Source of the DNA: Lachnospiraceae bacterium UBA7196
GTDB lineage: Bacteria > Bacillota > Clostridia > Lachnospirales > Lachnospiraceae
Assembly: GCA_002490835.1 (NCBI GenBank)
Contig: DKUU01000042.1
Location: 118,513-182,512, forward strand
Direction of reading: 5' to 3'
Length of the DNA stretch: 64,000 nt
The translations under genes were made by a program, and so were the position numbers. Shown one piece after another: positions 52,834-61,230 of the stretch (its first letter is position 1; every line of letters begins with the position of its first letter). The notes beneath the pieces were generated by a model. The model saw nothing but the letters and a program-made list of their open reading frames with translations, was not told the origin of the DNA and searched no databases.

Positions 52834-53718
52834 TTATAAAATACCGTACTCCTGCATCGCCTTCTTAAGCCGCTCCACATTCGCAGGTTCCATCTCGGAC
52901 AAAGGCATCCGCGTACCGCCCACTTCTTTCCCCATCAGATTCAGAGCCGCCTTTACGGGAATCGGATTTACCTCACAAAAGAGCGCGTCGCACAGGTCGA
53001 TCGCCCGCAACTGCTGTGCCGCGCTGCCCGCCACGTCGCCGTCAAAGAATTTCTGGCAGATCTCGTGTGTCTGTCCGGGCGCAACATTCGAGAGTACGGA
53101 AATCACCCCGATGCCGCCAAGGGAAAGGATCGGCGTAATCTGGTCGTCGTTTCCGGAATAGAGATCCACCTTATCGCCGCCAAGCGCTTTTACCTTTGCG
53201 ATCTGGGAAATATTGCCGCTGGCTTCCTTGACGCCCACGATATTCTCCACTTCCGCACAGAGCCTTGCCACCGTCTGCGGCATGATGTTGCAGCCCGTAC
53301 GGCTGGGCACATTGTAGAGGATGATGGGCAGCTTCACGGAATCCGCGATCTTTTTATAATGCGCAAACAGGCCGTTCTGCGTGGCTTTATTATAATAAGG
53401 GCTCACTAAAAGCAGGCCGTCCACGCCGTACTTTTCCGCTTCCGTCGAGAGGTAGACCGCCGTCTCGGTGCAGTTGGAACCCGTACCCGCCACCACGGGG
53501 ATCCTGCCTTTCACACGCTCCGCGCAGAAACGGATCACATCCAGATGTTCCTCATGCGTCAGCGTGGAAGATTCCCCGGTGGTGCCGCAGACGATGATGG
53601 CATCCGTCCCGCCCTCGATCTGGAACTCGATCAGTTCCGCGAATTTGTCATAATTTACACTGCCGTCCTTTTGAAACGGGGTGACGATCGCCACGCCCGC
53701 GCCCTTGAAAATTGCCAT
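52834..53718 (-). CDS. dapA: 4-hydroxy-tetrahydrodipicolinate synthase
   Basis: 294 residues, a (beta/alpha)8 barrel condensing pyruvate and aspartate semialdehyde, the first committed step to DAP, lysine and dipicolinate. GTTGESSTLTHEEH, the tyrosine in LYNVPSRTGCN and the Schiff-base lysine in VGVKEASGN are visible. GGGAG precedes the ATG. Expression is governed by the lysine riboswitch upstream, with a terminator hairpin before the gene. In a spore former it also feeds dipicolinate synthesis. Confidence 0.96.
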   Translation of the reverse strand: MAIFKGAGVAIVTPFQKDGSVNYDKFAELIEFQIEGGTDAIIVCGTTGESSTLTHEEHLDVIRFCAERVKGRIPVVAGTGSNCTETAVYLSTEAEKYGVDGLLLVSPYYNKATQNGLFAHYKKIADSVKLPIILYNVPSRTGCNIMPQTVARLCAEVENIVGVKEASGNISQIAKVKALGGDKVDLYSGNDDQITPILSLGGIGVISVLSNVAPGQTHEICQKFFDGDVAGSAAQQLRAIDLCDALFCEVNPIPVKAALNLMGKEVGGTRMPLSEMEPANVERLKKAMQEYGIL

Positions 53719-53742
53719 ATTGTTCTCCCTTCTGTTTATGGT

Positions 53743-53776
53743 TGCGCATAAGCAGATTCAAGATGCTTATGCGCGG
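53743..53776 (+). repeat. Small dispersed hairpin repeat, copy C
   Basis: GCGCATAAGCA and TGCTTATGCGC (11-base perfect arms) enclose GATTCAAGA. The core ATAAGCAG-ATTC-AAGATGC matches copies A and B. It lies between the riboswitch terminator and the dapA start. Confidence 0.55.
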
Positions 53777-53802
53777 AAAAAGCCGACCACGCGGGGCCGG
53801 CT
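53775..53802 (-). terminator. Intrinsic terminator of the lysine riboswitch
   Basis: On the minus strand AGCCGGCCCC, loop and GGTCGGCT form a GC-rich stem followed by TTTTTCC, 52 bases before the dapA start, in the place expected for a riboswitch expression platform. Confidence 0.8.
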
Positions 53803-53824
53803 CCATAATACGATCGATCTCTGT

Positions 53825-53998
53825 GATCCGGATAGCGCCCCATCGTTATCGATGACAGTCGTACAGCTCTTAACTGCACGCCCAAGGTAAAAACGCTCAG
53901 GCCGCTTTTCCTTTCGGCGTCTTCTCCTTTCGGGGCATTTCATCTGTGCCTGTCACATCCCTGCCCTTACTGATAGAAAACGCAACCTCTATCTCCTT
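53825..53998 (-). promoter_or_regulatory. Lysine riboswitch (L-box) of dapA-dapB
   Basis: On the minus strand the leader shows the conserved parts of the lysine aptamer in order: GATAGAGGTTGCG with the closing P1 strand, TCAGTA, a P2/P3 region with GACGCCGAAAGGAAAAGC, TTGGGCGTGCAGTTAAGAGC, GTACGACTGTCATCG and a final GGGGCGCTATCC that pairs back to the start. An intrinsic terminator follows. Lysine binding should terminate transcription ahead of dapA. It fills most of the 321-base gap between dapA and the corrinoid adenosyltransferase gene. Confidence 0.88.
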
Positions 53999-54039
53999 TT
54001 ATGTAATTAGGTTCATCATAACACCGGTATGACCCCGTG

Positions 54040-54540
54040 TCAATCCCATATCTTAAAAAGCATGGTCTCCACCTTCGTCACCTGATCCGCAAGCGCGCAG
54101 ACCTCGTCGTTCAAGGTGATGCCCGTCATGATGATATCCATCTCCTCCGGTTTTCCGGCAAGAAGGTTTCTTAATTCCTCCACCGTAATAATGCCATTGT
54201 CGATCAATCCCAGCACTTCGTCCAAAATGAGCAGGGAACATTCTTCCGTATTGAGAATCTTTTTTGCAAAATTCAAGCCGTTTCGGATATTATTACACGC
54301 TTCGGCCTTCCTCTCATCGGAGAGCTTTGAAAAATCCTCCTCCGACTTCTCAAAACGAAAGATCTTAATCTCCGGTTCCAGACGCTTTACAAACTCCGAC
54401 TCCGCAAGCCCCCGGCCTTTCAAAAACTGTATGATGACGACATATTCTCCCTCGCAGGCTGTCTGAACCGCACGGCCAAGCGCAGCCGGTGACTTTCCAT
54501 GACCTTCACCGCTATAGATCTGAATCATGCCTTTTTCCAT
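54040..54540 (-). CDS. cobA: Corrinoid adenosyltransferase, CobA/BtuR-like
   Basis: 166 residues of the P-loop family that adenosylates cob(I)yrinate or cobinamide. The P-loop reads YSGEGHGKSPAALGRA (GNGKGKTTAALG in CobA, so the Thr is replaced), followed by VVIIQFLKGRG, the LLILDEVLGLIDNGII acidic block and the C-terminal VTKVETMLFKI. The altered P-loop is common in the short clostridial form. GGAG precedes the ATG. No cobalamin genes are adjacent. Confidence 0.85.
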   Translation of the reverse strand: MEKGMIQIYSGEGHGKSPAALGRAVQTACEGEYVVIIQFLKGRGLAESEFVKRLEPEIKIFRFEKSEEDFSKLSDERKAEACNNIRNGLNFAKKILNTEECSLLILDEVLGLIDNGIITVEELRNLLAGKPEEMDIIMTGITLNDEVCALADQVTKVETMLFKIWD

Positions 54541-54610
54541 AGTTACACTCCATATTAAAATCCTAAAGATACAGGACTAGGATAGCACAATCGTCCGCTT
54601 CGCGCAAGTC

Positions 54611-55243
54611 CTATTCCTCCTCCACCAGCTCCAGCTTGCTGACGGAAACTTCGTAGGCGATCCTTCTTTCCAGCTGTTCCTCCGACAGTTTTTTCATATA
54701 TTCACGGCTCTGGATCCTGCCCCAGATCGCACAGCGGCTTCCCACCTCAAAACTGCTGGCAAATCTGGCATTCCGTCCCCAGCAGATGCAGGGTATATAG
54801 TCGGATTTCCCGTAAGGCCTGTTCACCGCTAAAAGAAGATCCGCAATCTCACGTCCAAGCGGTGTCTTACGGTAAATGGGCGCCTTGCAGATATAGCCGT
54901 CCAGAAAGATCTGGTTCGTCTTAGCTCCCTCTCCGATCTCTTCCACAAACTCGATTTCCCTTGCAAAGACAGACAGCACCAGCCTGTTTTTCCGCTCCTC
55001 ATGCCTGTTGTAAGAGCGGAACTGCCCCGTAATGCTGATCTTCATGCCCTTGTAATCCTCATTTACGTCGATCAGACGCTCGGAGACCATCACCGGTATG
55101 ATATCAGTTGACTCACTTAGTCGATCCACGCTGATATCCACCATGTAGAAACCTTCTCCGAAAATCTCGTGGCTGAATGTGAAATCGCTTACGATCTCCC
55201 CCATCACCGCCACCTGGTTGTTTTCAATCACCTTATCCGTCAT
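54611..55243 (-). CDS. Single-stranded-DNA-binding-like protein with two OB folds
   Basis: 210 residues. Residues about 9-100 (VAVMGEIVSDFTFSHEIFGEGFY ... KISITGQFRSYN) and 125-205 (IFLDGYICKAPIYRKTPLGREIADLLLAVNR, then IPCICWGRNARFAS and WGRIQSREY) look like OB-fold domains; the second has the SSB/PriB type core. ATG 55243 is set by GGAGG five bases upstream; the 70 earlier codons of the long frame are non-coding leader. This resembles the Clostridial short SSB-related proteins. It may act in replication or repair. Confidence 0.8.
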   Translation of the reverse strand: MTDKVIENNQVAVMGEIVSDFTFSHEIFGEGFYMVDISVDRLSESTDIIPVMVSERLIDVNEDYKGMKISITGQFRSYNRHEERKNRLVLSVFAREIEFVEEIGEGAKTNQIFLDGYICKAPIYRKTPLGREIADLLLAVNRPYGKSDYIPCICWGRNARFASSFEVGSRCAIWGRIQSREYMKKLSEEQLERRIAYEVSVSKLELVEEE

Positions 55244-55406
55244 GTTTTCCTCCATTCCCCTGCATTCTCTATGTATTTCAGGACCCTCATCCACATATCC
55301 CGGAATGTCACGGCCCTGCTCATGTAGTATCAATATATAAGATTCTGAGGGAAAATAGAACTGTAAGGGCTCGCGCGACAACCGCGTGATAATCGTTATT
55401 TCGTTC

Positions 55407-55435
55407 TTGACAACTGTGTGTCTCTCCTTTATACT
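55407..55435 (+). promoter_or_regulatory. Sigma-A promoter of the Uma2 gene
   Basis: TTGACA, 17 bases, TATACT. The transcript would start near 55442, about 85 bases before the ATG. Confidence 0.8.
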
Positions 55436-55526
55436 GTGTACAAAGCATAACATTTTCTTGATAACTAATATTCATTTTTTCGCTTTTGCGAATGCTGCAC
55501 GAAACGAACGAGAGGAACGATTTGTA

Positions 55527-56084
55527 ATGATCAAGGGTGGAAAAGGGTACACTGTCGCGGATATCGAGGCGCTCCCGGACGGGGAGCGGGCGGAACTTAT
55601 CGACGGCGAAATGTTTATTATGATGTCGCCGCCTGTGACGATACATCAAAGGCTTTTGGTAGAACTAACCTTTGAAATTAAGTCTTATATCCGGAAAAAG
55701 AAAGGAAATTGCGAGCTTCTGCCCGCTCCCTTTGGCGTGTACATAAAAAAGGACAACCGCAATTATGTGGAGCCGGATATCTCTGTCATCTGCCACGGTG
55801 ACAGGCTGGATGAAAAAGGCTGTCAGGGCGCGCCGGACTGGGTCATCGAGATCGTATCCCCTTCCAGCAAGAAGATGGATTATGTGAGAAAGCCCCTTCT
55901 GTATCGGGAAGCGGGCGTACGGGAATACTGGATTGTAGACCCGAAGCGGGAGACCGTCACCGTATATGAGCAGGATAAATGGGATGCCCCCGTATGCCAT
56001 CCTTTTACCGCAGAGATCAAAGCGGGCATCTATGAAGATCTCTATTTGCAGTTATCAGTAATCTGTAAAAATTTCGGCAAATAA
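55527..56084 (+). CDS. Uma2-family (DUF820) PD-(D/E)XK protein
   Basis: 185 residues of the restriction-endonuclease-like fold. YTVADIEALPDGERAELIDGEMFIM is the family opening; the active-site residues are in VEPDISVICHGD and PDWVIEIVSPSS, with VREYWIVDPKRETVTVYE at the end. Uma2 proteins are very common, often in multiple copies; their biological role is unresolved. ATG 55527 with AGAGGA ten bases upstream; the 47 earlier codons of the long frame are promoter and leader. Confidence 0.9.
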   Translation: MIKGGKGYTVADIEALPDGERAELIDGEMFIMMSPPVTIHQRLLVELTFEIKSYIRKKKGNCELLPAPFGVYIKKDNRNYVEPDISVICHGDRLDEKGCQGAPDWVIEIVSPSSKKMDYVRKPLLYREAGVREYWIVDPKRETVTVYEQDKWDAPVCHPFTAEIKAGIYEDLYLQLSVICKNFGK

Positions 56085-56137
56085 TACCGTCTTACATCTC
56101 AGCTTCTTTTGCCTAAAGGCATTCTCCTCCACTCCCC

Positions 56138-56166
56138 TTGCAAGAAAGGGGAGTAAGTGCTATAAT
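56138..56166 (+). promoter_or_regulatory. Sigma-A promoter of typA
   Basis: TTGCAA, 17 bases, TATAAT, giving a leader of about 117 bases before typA. Confidence 0.75.
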
Positions 56167-56289
56167 CGTCGGGGACTAATTCAGGGTTAAGTAAATGATA
56201 CAAATAATACGATCAGCGAAGACGCACTTTCGCTTTGTCAAACGCTGATACAGCAAACGGTTTGAAAAGAACGAGAGGTAAGATAACAC

Positions 56290-58131
56290 ATGTTACAGAC
56301 AAGAGAAGATGTGAGAAATATCGCGATCATCGCCCACGTTGACCACGGCAAGACCACGCTGGTGGACGAGCTGTTGAAGCAAAGCGGCGTTTTTCGTGAA
56401 AATCAGGAAGTGGCAGAGCGGGTCATGGACTCCGGCGACATCGAGAAGGAGCGCGGCATCACGATCCTTTCCAAAAATACTGCCGTTACTTATAAAGGCA
56501 CCAAGATCAACATCATCGACACCCCCGGCCACGCGGATTTCGGCGGCGAGGTGGAGCGTGTGCTGAAAATGGTAAACGGCGTTATCCTCGTGGTGGATGC
56601 CTTTGAGGGTCCCATGCCCCAGACCAAGTTTGTCTTAAAAAAGGCGTTGGAACTTAATCTGTCCGTGATCGTCTGCATCAACAAGTGCGACCGTCCCGAG
56701 GCGAGACCGATTCAGGTCGTAGACGAAGTGCTGGAACTTTTCATGGATCTGGATGCCAACGACGAGCAGCTCGACTGCCCCTTCGTCTATGCTTCCGCCA
56801 AGACCGGCACTGCCACCACCCAGCTCACGGTGAAAGGCGGGGACATGACTCCGCTCTTTGACACCATCATCGAGCATATCCCCGCGCCGCAGGGCGATCC
56901 CGAAGCCGGCACGCAGGTGCTGATCAGCACTATCGACTACAACGAGTATGTAGGACGCATCGGCGTCGGCAAAGTGGACAACGGCACGGTGAAGGTCAAT
57001 CAGGAAGTGGTCATCGTCAACCACCATGACCCCGACAAAATGAAAAAAGTAAAGATCAGCAAGCTTTACGAGTATGACGGACTGAACAAGGTGGAGGTAA
57101 AAGAAGCAAATATCGGCGCCATCGTAGCGATTTCCGGCATTGCGGACATCCACATCGGCGACACCCTCTGCTCTCCCGACGACCCGAAACCGATTCCTTT
57201 CCAAAAAATCTCGGAGCCGACGATCGCCATGCACTTTATCGTCAATGACTCTCCCCTTGCGGGCAAAGAAGGAAAATACGTGACCAGCCGCCATCTGCGC
57301 GACAGACTATTCAAAGAGTTAAATACGGACGTGTCCCTGCGGGTGGAGGAAACTGACACCACCGAGGCCTTTAAGGTTTCAGGGCGCGGCGAACTGCACC
57401 TCTCCGTGCTGATTGAAAATATGCGCAGAGAAGGTTATGAGTTTGCCGTCAGCAAAGCGGAAGTCCTCTATAAAACCGACGAAAACGGCAAGAAAACCGA
57501 GCCGATGGAATTGTGCTATGTGGATGTTCCCGAAGAATTTTCCGGAACTGTGATTGAAAAGCTGAGCCAACGAAAAGGCGAACTGAAAAATATGGGCATG
57601 GCATCCGGCGGTTACACCCGTCTGGAATTTTCCATCCCTTCGAGAGGACTGATCGGCTACCGCGGCGAATTTCTGACCGACACCAAGGGCAACGGCATCA
57701 TGAACACCATTTTTGACGGATACGGTCCCTACAAGGGCGATATCCAGTACCGCAAGCAGGGTTCCCTCATCGCCTTCGAGGCGGGCGAGGCCATCACCTA
57801 CGGCCTCTTCAACGCACAGGAGCGCGGCACCCTCTTTATCGGCCCCGGCGAAAAAGTCTATTCCGGCATGGTCGTCGGCCAGAACGGCAGAGGCGAGGAT
57901 ATTGAATTAAATGTCTGTAAGAAAAAACAGCTCACCAACACCCGCTCTTCTTCCGCGGACGAAGCCCTGCGCCTGACGCCGCCCAAGGTACTGAGCTTAG
58001 AACAGGCGCTTGAGTTCATCGACACCGATGAGCTTTTGGAGGTAACACCGGAGAGCCTTAGGATCAGAAAGAAGATTCTGGACCCGACGCTCAGAAAACG
58101 GGCGGCTATTTCGGCAGCAGCGAAGAAGTAA
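56290..58131 (+). CDS. typA: Ribosome-associated GTPase TypA/BipA
   Basis: 613 residues related to EF-G/LepA, needed for 50S assembly and growth under cold or stress. G1 IAHVDHGKTTLVDELL, G2 ERGITILSKN, G3 DTPGHADFGGEV, G4 NKCDRPEARP, then EF-G domains III/V and the TypA C-terminal region ending LRIRKKILDPTLRKRA, typical of the family. The ATG follows GAGAGGTAAG. It is a single gene with its own promoter. Confidence 0.97.
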   Translation: MLQTREDVRNIAIIAHVDHGKTTLVDELLKQSGVFRENQEVAERVMDSGDIEKERGITILSKNTAVTYKGTKINIIDTPGHADFGGEVERVLKMVNGVILVVDAFEGPMPQTKFVLKKALELNLSVIVCINKCDRPEARPIQVVDEVLELFMDLDANDEQLDCPFVYASAKTGTATTQLTVKGGDMTPLFDTIIEHIPAPQGDPEAGTQVLISTIDYNEYVGRIGVGKVDNGTVKVNQEVVIVNHHDPDKMKKVKISKLYEYDGLNKVEVKEANIGAIVAISGIADIHIGDTLCSPDDPKPIPFQKISEPTIAMHFIVNDSPLAGKEGKYVTSRHLRDRLFKELNTDVSLRVEETDTTEAFKVSGRGELHLSVLIENMRREGYEFAVSKAEVLYKTDENGKKTEPMELCYVDVPEEFSGTVIEKLSQRKGELKNMGMASGGYTRLEFSIPSRGLIGYRGEFLTDTKGNGIMNTIFDGYGPYKGDIQYRKQGSLIAFEAGEAITYGLFNAQERGTLFIGPGEKVYSGMVVGQNGRGEDIELNVCKKKQLTNTRSSSADEALRLTPPKVLSLEQALEFIDTDELLEVTPESLRIRKKILDPTLRKRAAISAAAKK

Positions 58132-58205
58132 AATAAAAAAACAGCGTCGGGATGTCAGATGATTCTACGTCGCCCGCTTCCGCAGGCTCATCTGACATCC
58201 CGACG
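58131..58205. terminator. Long perfect hairpin between typA and the toxin gene
   Basis: CGTCGGGATGTCAGATGA at 58145-58162 and its exact complement at 58188-58205 form an 18-base-pair stem with a 25-base loop. On the minus strand a TTTTTTT run follows directly, so it terminates the toxin-antitoxin transcript; on the plus side it may also shield the typA mRNA end. Confidence 0.85.
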
Positions 58206-58206
58206 A

Positions 58207-58560
58207 CTACTTATCAGATCCCCAGTATTCCTCCCCCTCCTCTGATACACTGCTGATCCCGAAAAGGATCTGTAAGAAATCCTGCTTTTCATTCAAAATA
58301 CGGATGATTCTCACGATATCTTCTTCAATTCGATAAAAAACATAATTCGGTTTTACATACAAATAATAGAAGACCGTTGGATAATCCAACAGTTCCTCTA
58401 ATCGCTGCCCTTCTTCGGGAAATCTTTCCAACTGTCTGACCGCTTTAGTCAATTCCTGCACACAGTTTTTTGCTATATCCCTGCCAAAATTGACAGAAAT
58501 ATACGCCTTGATCCCCTGTAAATCCTCCAGTGCCCTCGGCGCATACATAATCTGATACAT
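58207..58560 (-). CDS. RelE/ParE-type toxin
   Basis: 117 residues with the plasmid-stabilisation fold: YAPRALEDLQGIKAYISVNFG at the start and VFYYLYVKPNYVFYRIEEDIVRIIRIL at the end. This matches ParE/RelE toxins (mRNA interferase or gyrase poison; the sequence alone cannot tell which). ATG 58560 follows the antitoxin stop by one base (TAATATG), so the genes are coupled. The C-terminus is extended and acidic. Confidence 0.88.
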   Translation of the reverse strand: MYQIMYAPRALEDLQGIKAYISVNFGRDIAKNCVQELTKAVRQLERFPEEGQRLEELLDYPTVFYYLYVKPNYVFYRIEEDIVRIIRILNEKQDFLQILFGISSVSEEGEEYWGSDK

Positions 58561-58561
58561 A

Positions 58562-58807
58562 TTATACTCCCAAAGAGGCTTCCGCCTCATCCGCCGTCAG
58601 CCAGCCTTTTTCTCTGGCAGACTGTTCCCCTTCTTCCAGCTTTGTCAAAAGCTGAAGCGTCGCTTTCAGACGGTCAAGTTCCTCTATATTAACAATCGCA
58701 TAAGCACCTCTGCCATTGCGGGTCAGATACACCGGCTGATTCTCCCGCACTTCCTTTAACACCTCCGTATAATTCCGCAAATCCGATATCGGCTTAATAT
58801 TTGGCAT
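58562..58807 (-). CDS. Phd/YefM-type antitoxin
   Basis: 81 residues: MPNIKPISDLRNYTEVLKEV is the classic PhD_YefM start, with YLTRNGRGAYAIVNIEEL following; the acidic C-terminal part should wrap the toxin. The N-terminal domain binds operator DNA and autoregulates. ATG 58807 is fixed by GGAGG upstream. A perfect palindrome lies in the leader, a candidate operator. Confidence 0.9.
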   Translation of the reverse strand: MPNIKPISDLRNYTEVLKEVRENQPVYLTRNGRGAYAIVNIEELDRLKATLQLLTKLEEGEQSAREKGWLTADEAEASLGV

Positions 58808-58835
58808 AGTTTCCTCCATTCAGACACAAACTCGC

Positions 58836-58872
58836 GATTGAAAAATAAGGTCATCAGACTTATTTTTCAATC
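58836..58872 (-). promoter_or_regulatory. Perfect 14-base inverted repeat in the antitoxin leader
   Basis: GATTGAAAAATAAG, nine bases, CTTATTTTTCAATC. It is between the predicted promoter and the antitoxin start, so it could be the operator bound by the Phd/YefM protein or a leader hairpin. TGGAGGAAA occurs both directly upstream of it (58873-58881) and as the true ribosome binding site (58811-58819). Confidence 0.7.
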
Positions 58873-58889
58873 TTTCCTCCATTGCCATT

Positions 58890-58918
58890 ATTATAAACAT
58901 TTTACCTAAAAATAGCAA
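58890..58918 (-). promoter_or_regulatory. Promoter of the toxin-antitoxin operon
   Basis: TTGCTA, 17 bases, TATAAT on the minus strand. Start of transcription falls just ahead of the 14-base inverted repeat. Confidence 0.7.
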
Positions 58919-58953
58919 CCATATTAACATGCGAATTTGCAGCACTCACTCTT

Positions 58954-60378
58954 TTAGATCCCCAACACAACCTCCGCCACCCTAAAGTAGATCAGCAGCG
59001 AGATCGCATCCACGATCGTCGTGATAAACGGGCTTGCCATCACCGCCGGATCAAGCCCTATTTTTTTTGCCAGCATCGGCAGGGTGGAGCCGACCATCTT
59101 GGCCACGATCACCGCCATCAGCAGCGTGATGCAGACCACCAGCGCCACCGGCACGCTCACTTTATCAAAAAGCATCAGTCTTGCAAAATTACAGACAGAC
59201 AGCGTCAGTCCGCACAAAACCGCCGTGCGTATCTCTTTCCAGATCACCCTGATCCAGTCCGCAAACTCGATCTCTTCCAGCGAAATACCGCGGATAATGA
59301 TAGCGGAAGCCTGTCCGCCCGCATTGCCGCCGGTGTCCATGAGCATGGGAATAAAGGCCGTCAGCACCACGTAACGGCTCAGTTCGCTCTCAAAAGAGGT
59401 AATGATCTTTCCTGTAAAAGTCGCCGAGATCATCAACAGCAAAAGCCATGGGATCCTTTTCTTATAGGCGTCAAACACCGTCATCCGCAGATAGGGTTTA
59501 TCGGAAGGCATCACAGCCGCCATCTTCTCGATATCTTCCGTGGTCTCCTCTTCCAGAATATCCACCACGTCATCCATGGTGATGATGCCGACCAGCCTGT
59601 CCTCATTATCCACCACGGGCATCGCGGTAAATTCATATTTCTTAAACTGTCTGGCGACCTCCTCCTGATCCATCAGGGTATGCAGGGAAACGACATTTCG
59701 GTGCATCATTTCACCGATCACGGCATCCGGGTCGCTTAAAAGCAGATAGCGCAGCGCCACGGTCCCCACCAGCGTCCTTTTATAATCCAGCACATAGCAG
59801 ATGTTGATGGTCTCGCTGTCAAGCCCTACTTTGCGGATGCGCTCAATTGCCTGCGCCACTGTGTAATGTTCCTTCAGATCCACATACTCCACCGTCATGA
59901 TGCTGCCGGCGGAATCCTCCGGATAGCGCATCAGGTGGTTGATCGCCTTTCTGGTGTCCGCGCTGGTGTTGGCGATCAGCCGCTTGACCACATTGGCGGG
60001 CATCTCCTCCATCAGTTCCTTCGCGTCGTCGGACATCATGTTGTCAATGATACGCGCCGCATCTTTATCGGAAAGGGAAGTGATGACGGACTGCTGCCTG
60101 TCGATCTCCATGTAGGAAAAGACATCCGCCGCCGTATCCTTGGGCAGGATGCGAAAGATCTTTACGACCTCTTCCTCCTCCATCTCGTCCATATAATCAG
60201 CAATATCCGCATCATTCAGCTCCTCAATGATCTTTCGGAGACTGGTGTACTGCCCCTTTCTGAGCAGCTCCCTGATTTCTTCCACACCGAACTCGGAGTA
60301 ATCTTCATACGGTATATTATTTAACGTTTCCGCGTTATTTATCTCTTTCTTTTCCACTTCCCTGTTCTCAGCCATCAT
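58954..60378 (-). CDS. mgtE: MgtE-family magnesium channel
   Basis: 474 residues. N-terminal superhelical MgtE_N (about 25-130), two CBS domains (about 135-255, with FTAMPVVDNEDRLVGIITMDDVVD), the plug helix and five transmembrane helices (about 290-470) containing the pore residues in MDTGGNAGGQASA and the second GGN-like motif. The cytoplasmic domains sense Mg2+ and close the pore. ATG 60378 is preferred (AAAGG six bases upstream, MMAENREVEKK). Confidence 0.93.
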   Translation of the reverse strand: MMAENREVEKKEINNAETLNNIPYEDYSEFGVEEIRELLRKGQYTSLRKIIEELNDADIADYMDEMEEEEVVKIFRILPKDTAADVFSYMEIDRQQSVITSLSDKDAARIIDNMMSDDAKELMEEMPANVVKRLIANTSADTRKAINHLMRYPEDSAGSIMTVEYVDLKEHYTVAQAIERIRKVGLDSETINICYVLDYKRTLVGTVALRYLLLSDPDAVIGEMMHRNVVSLHTLMDQEEVARQFKKYEFTAMPVVDNEDRLVGIITMDDVVDILEEETTEDIEKMAAVMPSDKPYLRMTVFDAYKKRIPWLLLLMISATFTGKIITSFESELSRYVVLTAFIPMLMDTGGNAGGQASAIIIRGISLEEIEFADWIRVIWKEIRTAVLCGLTLSVCNFARLMLFDKVSVPVALVVCITLLMAVIVAKMVGSTLPMLAKKIGLDPAVMASPFITTIVDAISLLIYFRVAEVVLGI

Positions 60379-60424
60379 CCACCGCCTTTCCGCACACGGT
60401 CCCCGGCGGACAGACCTTGTCAGA

Positions 60425-61096
60425 TCAGCCGCTTCCTGCATCCTCCCGCGTACTACTGCTCTTATAATAAAAGGGATCGGAGATGCGCACCCGCGCCGTT
60501 CCCGCGGTGGCCTCCGTAATCTCCTTTAATAATCCCTCTTTCTCTTCCGCAGGAACCTTACATACAAAGGTGACCTGCTCCGTGTAAGTCGATTCTTCTA
60601 TAGGGATTCCCCGCTGTCCCAAAAGATATTGCAGTTTCCCGATCCCGTTGTAATCTGTCTCTATCGTCAATTCATACCCATAGCGCATGGTCGCAGTCTG
60701 ACAGGCCGCAAGGCCCGCCTGCGCCGCCTGCGTGTACGCCCGTACCAGCCCGCCTGTCCCTAAAAGCGTACCGCCAAAATAGCGGGTCACTACCAGCACC
60801 AGATTGCGGATGCCGGAGCCTGTCAGCACTTCCAGAATGGGTCTGCCCGCCGTGCCTGAGGGCTCCCCGTCGTCGGAAAACCGCATGGTCTGTCCCTGTT
60901 CTCCTAAAATATAAGCATAACAGTGATGTCTGGCATCCCAATAGCGCTTCCTTCGCGCCTCGATATAGGCATTTGCCTCCTCTTCGGTGGAGATAGCCTG
61001 CACACCGGCAATAAATCGGGACTTTTTCTCTACGATCTCACCCTCGCCGCCATATTCAATTATTTTATACGGTGCATACTGATCCATGTATAACAT
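60425..61096 (-). CDS. yigZ: YigZ/IMPACT family protein
   Basis: 223 residues. The N-terminal UPF0029 (IMPACT) domain is clear: GEGEIVEKKSRFIAGVQAIST, HHCYAYILGEQGQTMRFSDDGEPSGTAGRPILEVL and LVLVVTRYFGGTLLGTGGLVRAYTQA. The C-terminal DUF1949 half follows. The family is related to translation regulation in eukaryotes; the bacterial function is unclear. ATG 61096 is chosen after GGAGAG; ATG 61087 is equally possible. It is divergent from the penicillin-binding-protein gene. Confidence 0.88.
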   Translation of the reverse strand: MLYMDQYAPYKIIEYGGEGEIVEKKSRFIAGVQAISTEEEANAYIEARRKRYWDARHHCYAYILGEQGQTMRFSDDGEPSGTAGRPILEVLTGSGIRNLVLVVTRYFGGTLLGTGGLVRAYTQAAQAGLAACQTATMRYGYELTIETDYNGIGKLQYLLGQRGIPIEESTYTEQVTFVCKVPAEEKEGLLKEITEATAGTARVRISDPFYYKSSSTREDAGSG

Positions 61097-61173
61097 CGTT
61101 GCACATTTCTCTCCGCTATGCAAGTATAAATGTGCATAGAAACGTAAACAATTCTTAAGAAACGATAAAAATC

Positions 61174-61202
61174 TTCCTTTATACGGAAATTTTTGCTATA
61201 AT
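61174..61202 (+). promoter_or_regulatory. Candidate promoter of the penicillin-binding protein gene
   Basis: TTCCTT, 17 bases, TATAAT. The -10 is perfect; the -35 is poor. The start would be about 25 bases before the ATG at 61231. Confidence 0.5.
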
Positions 61203-61230
61203 TACTTTATATTAGCAGGGAGGCTTTACC

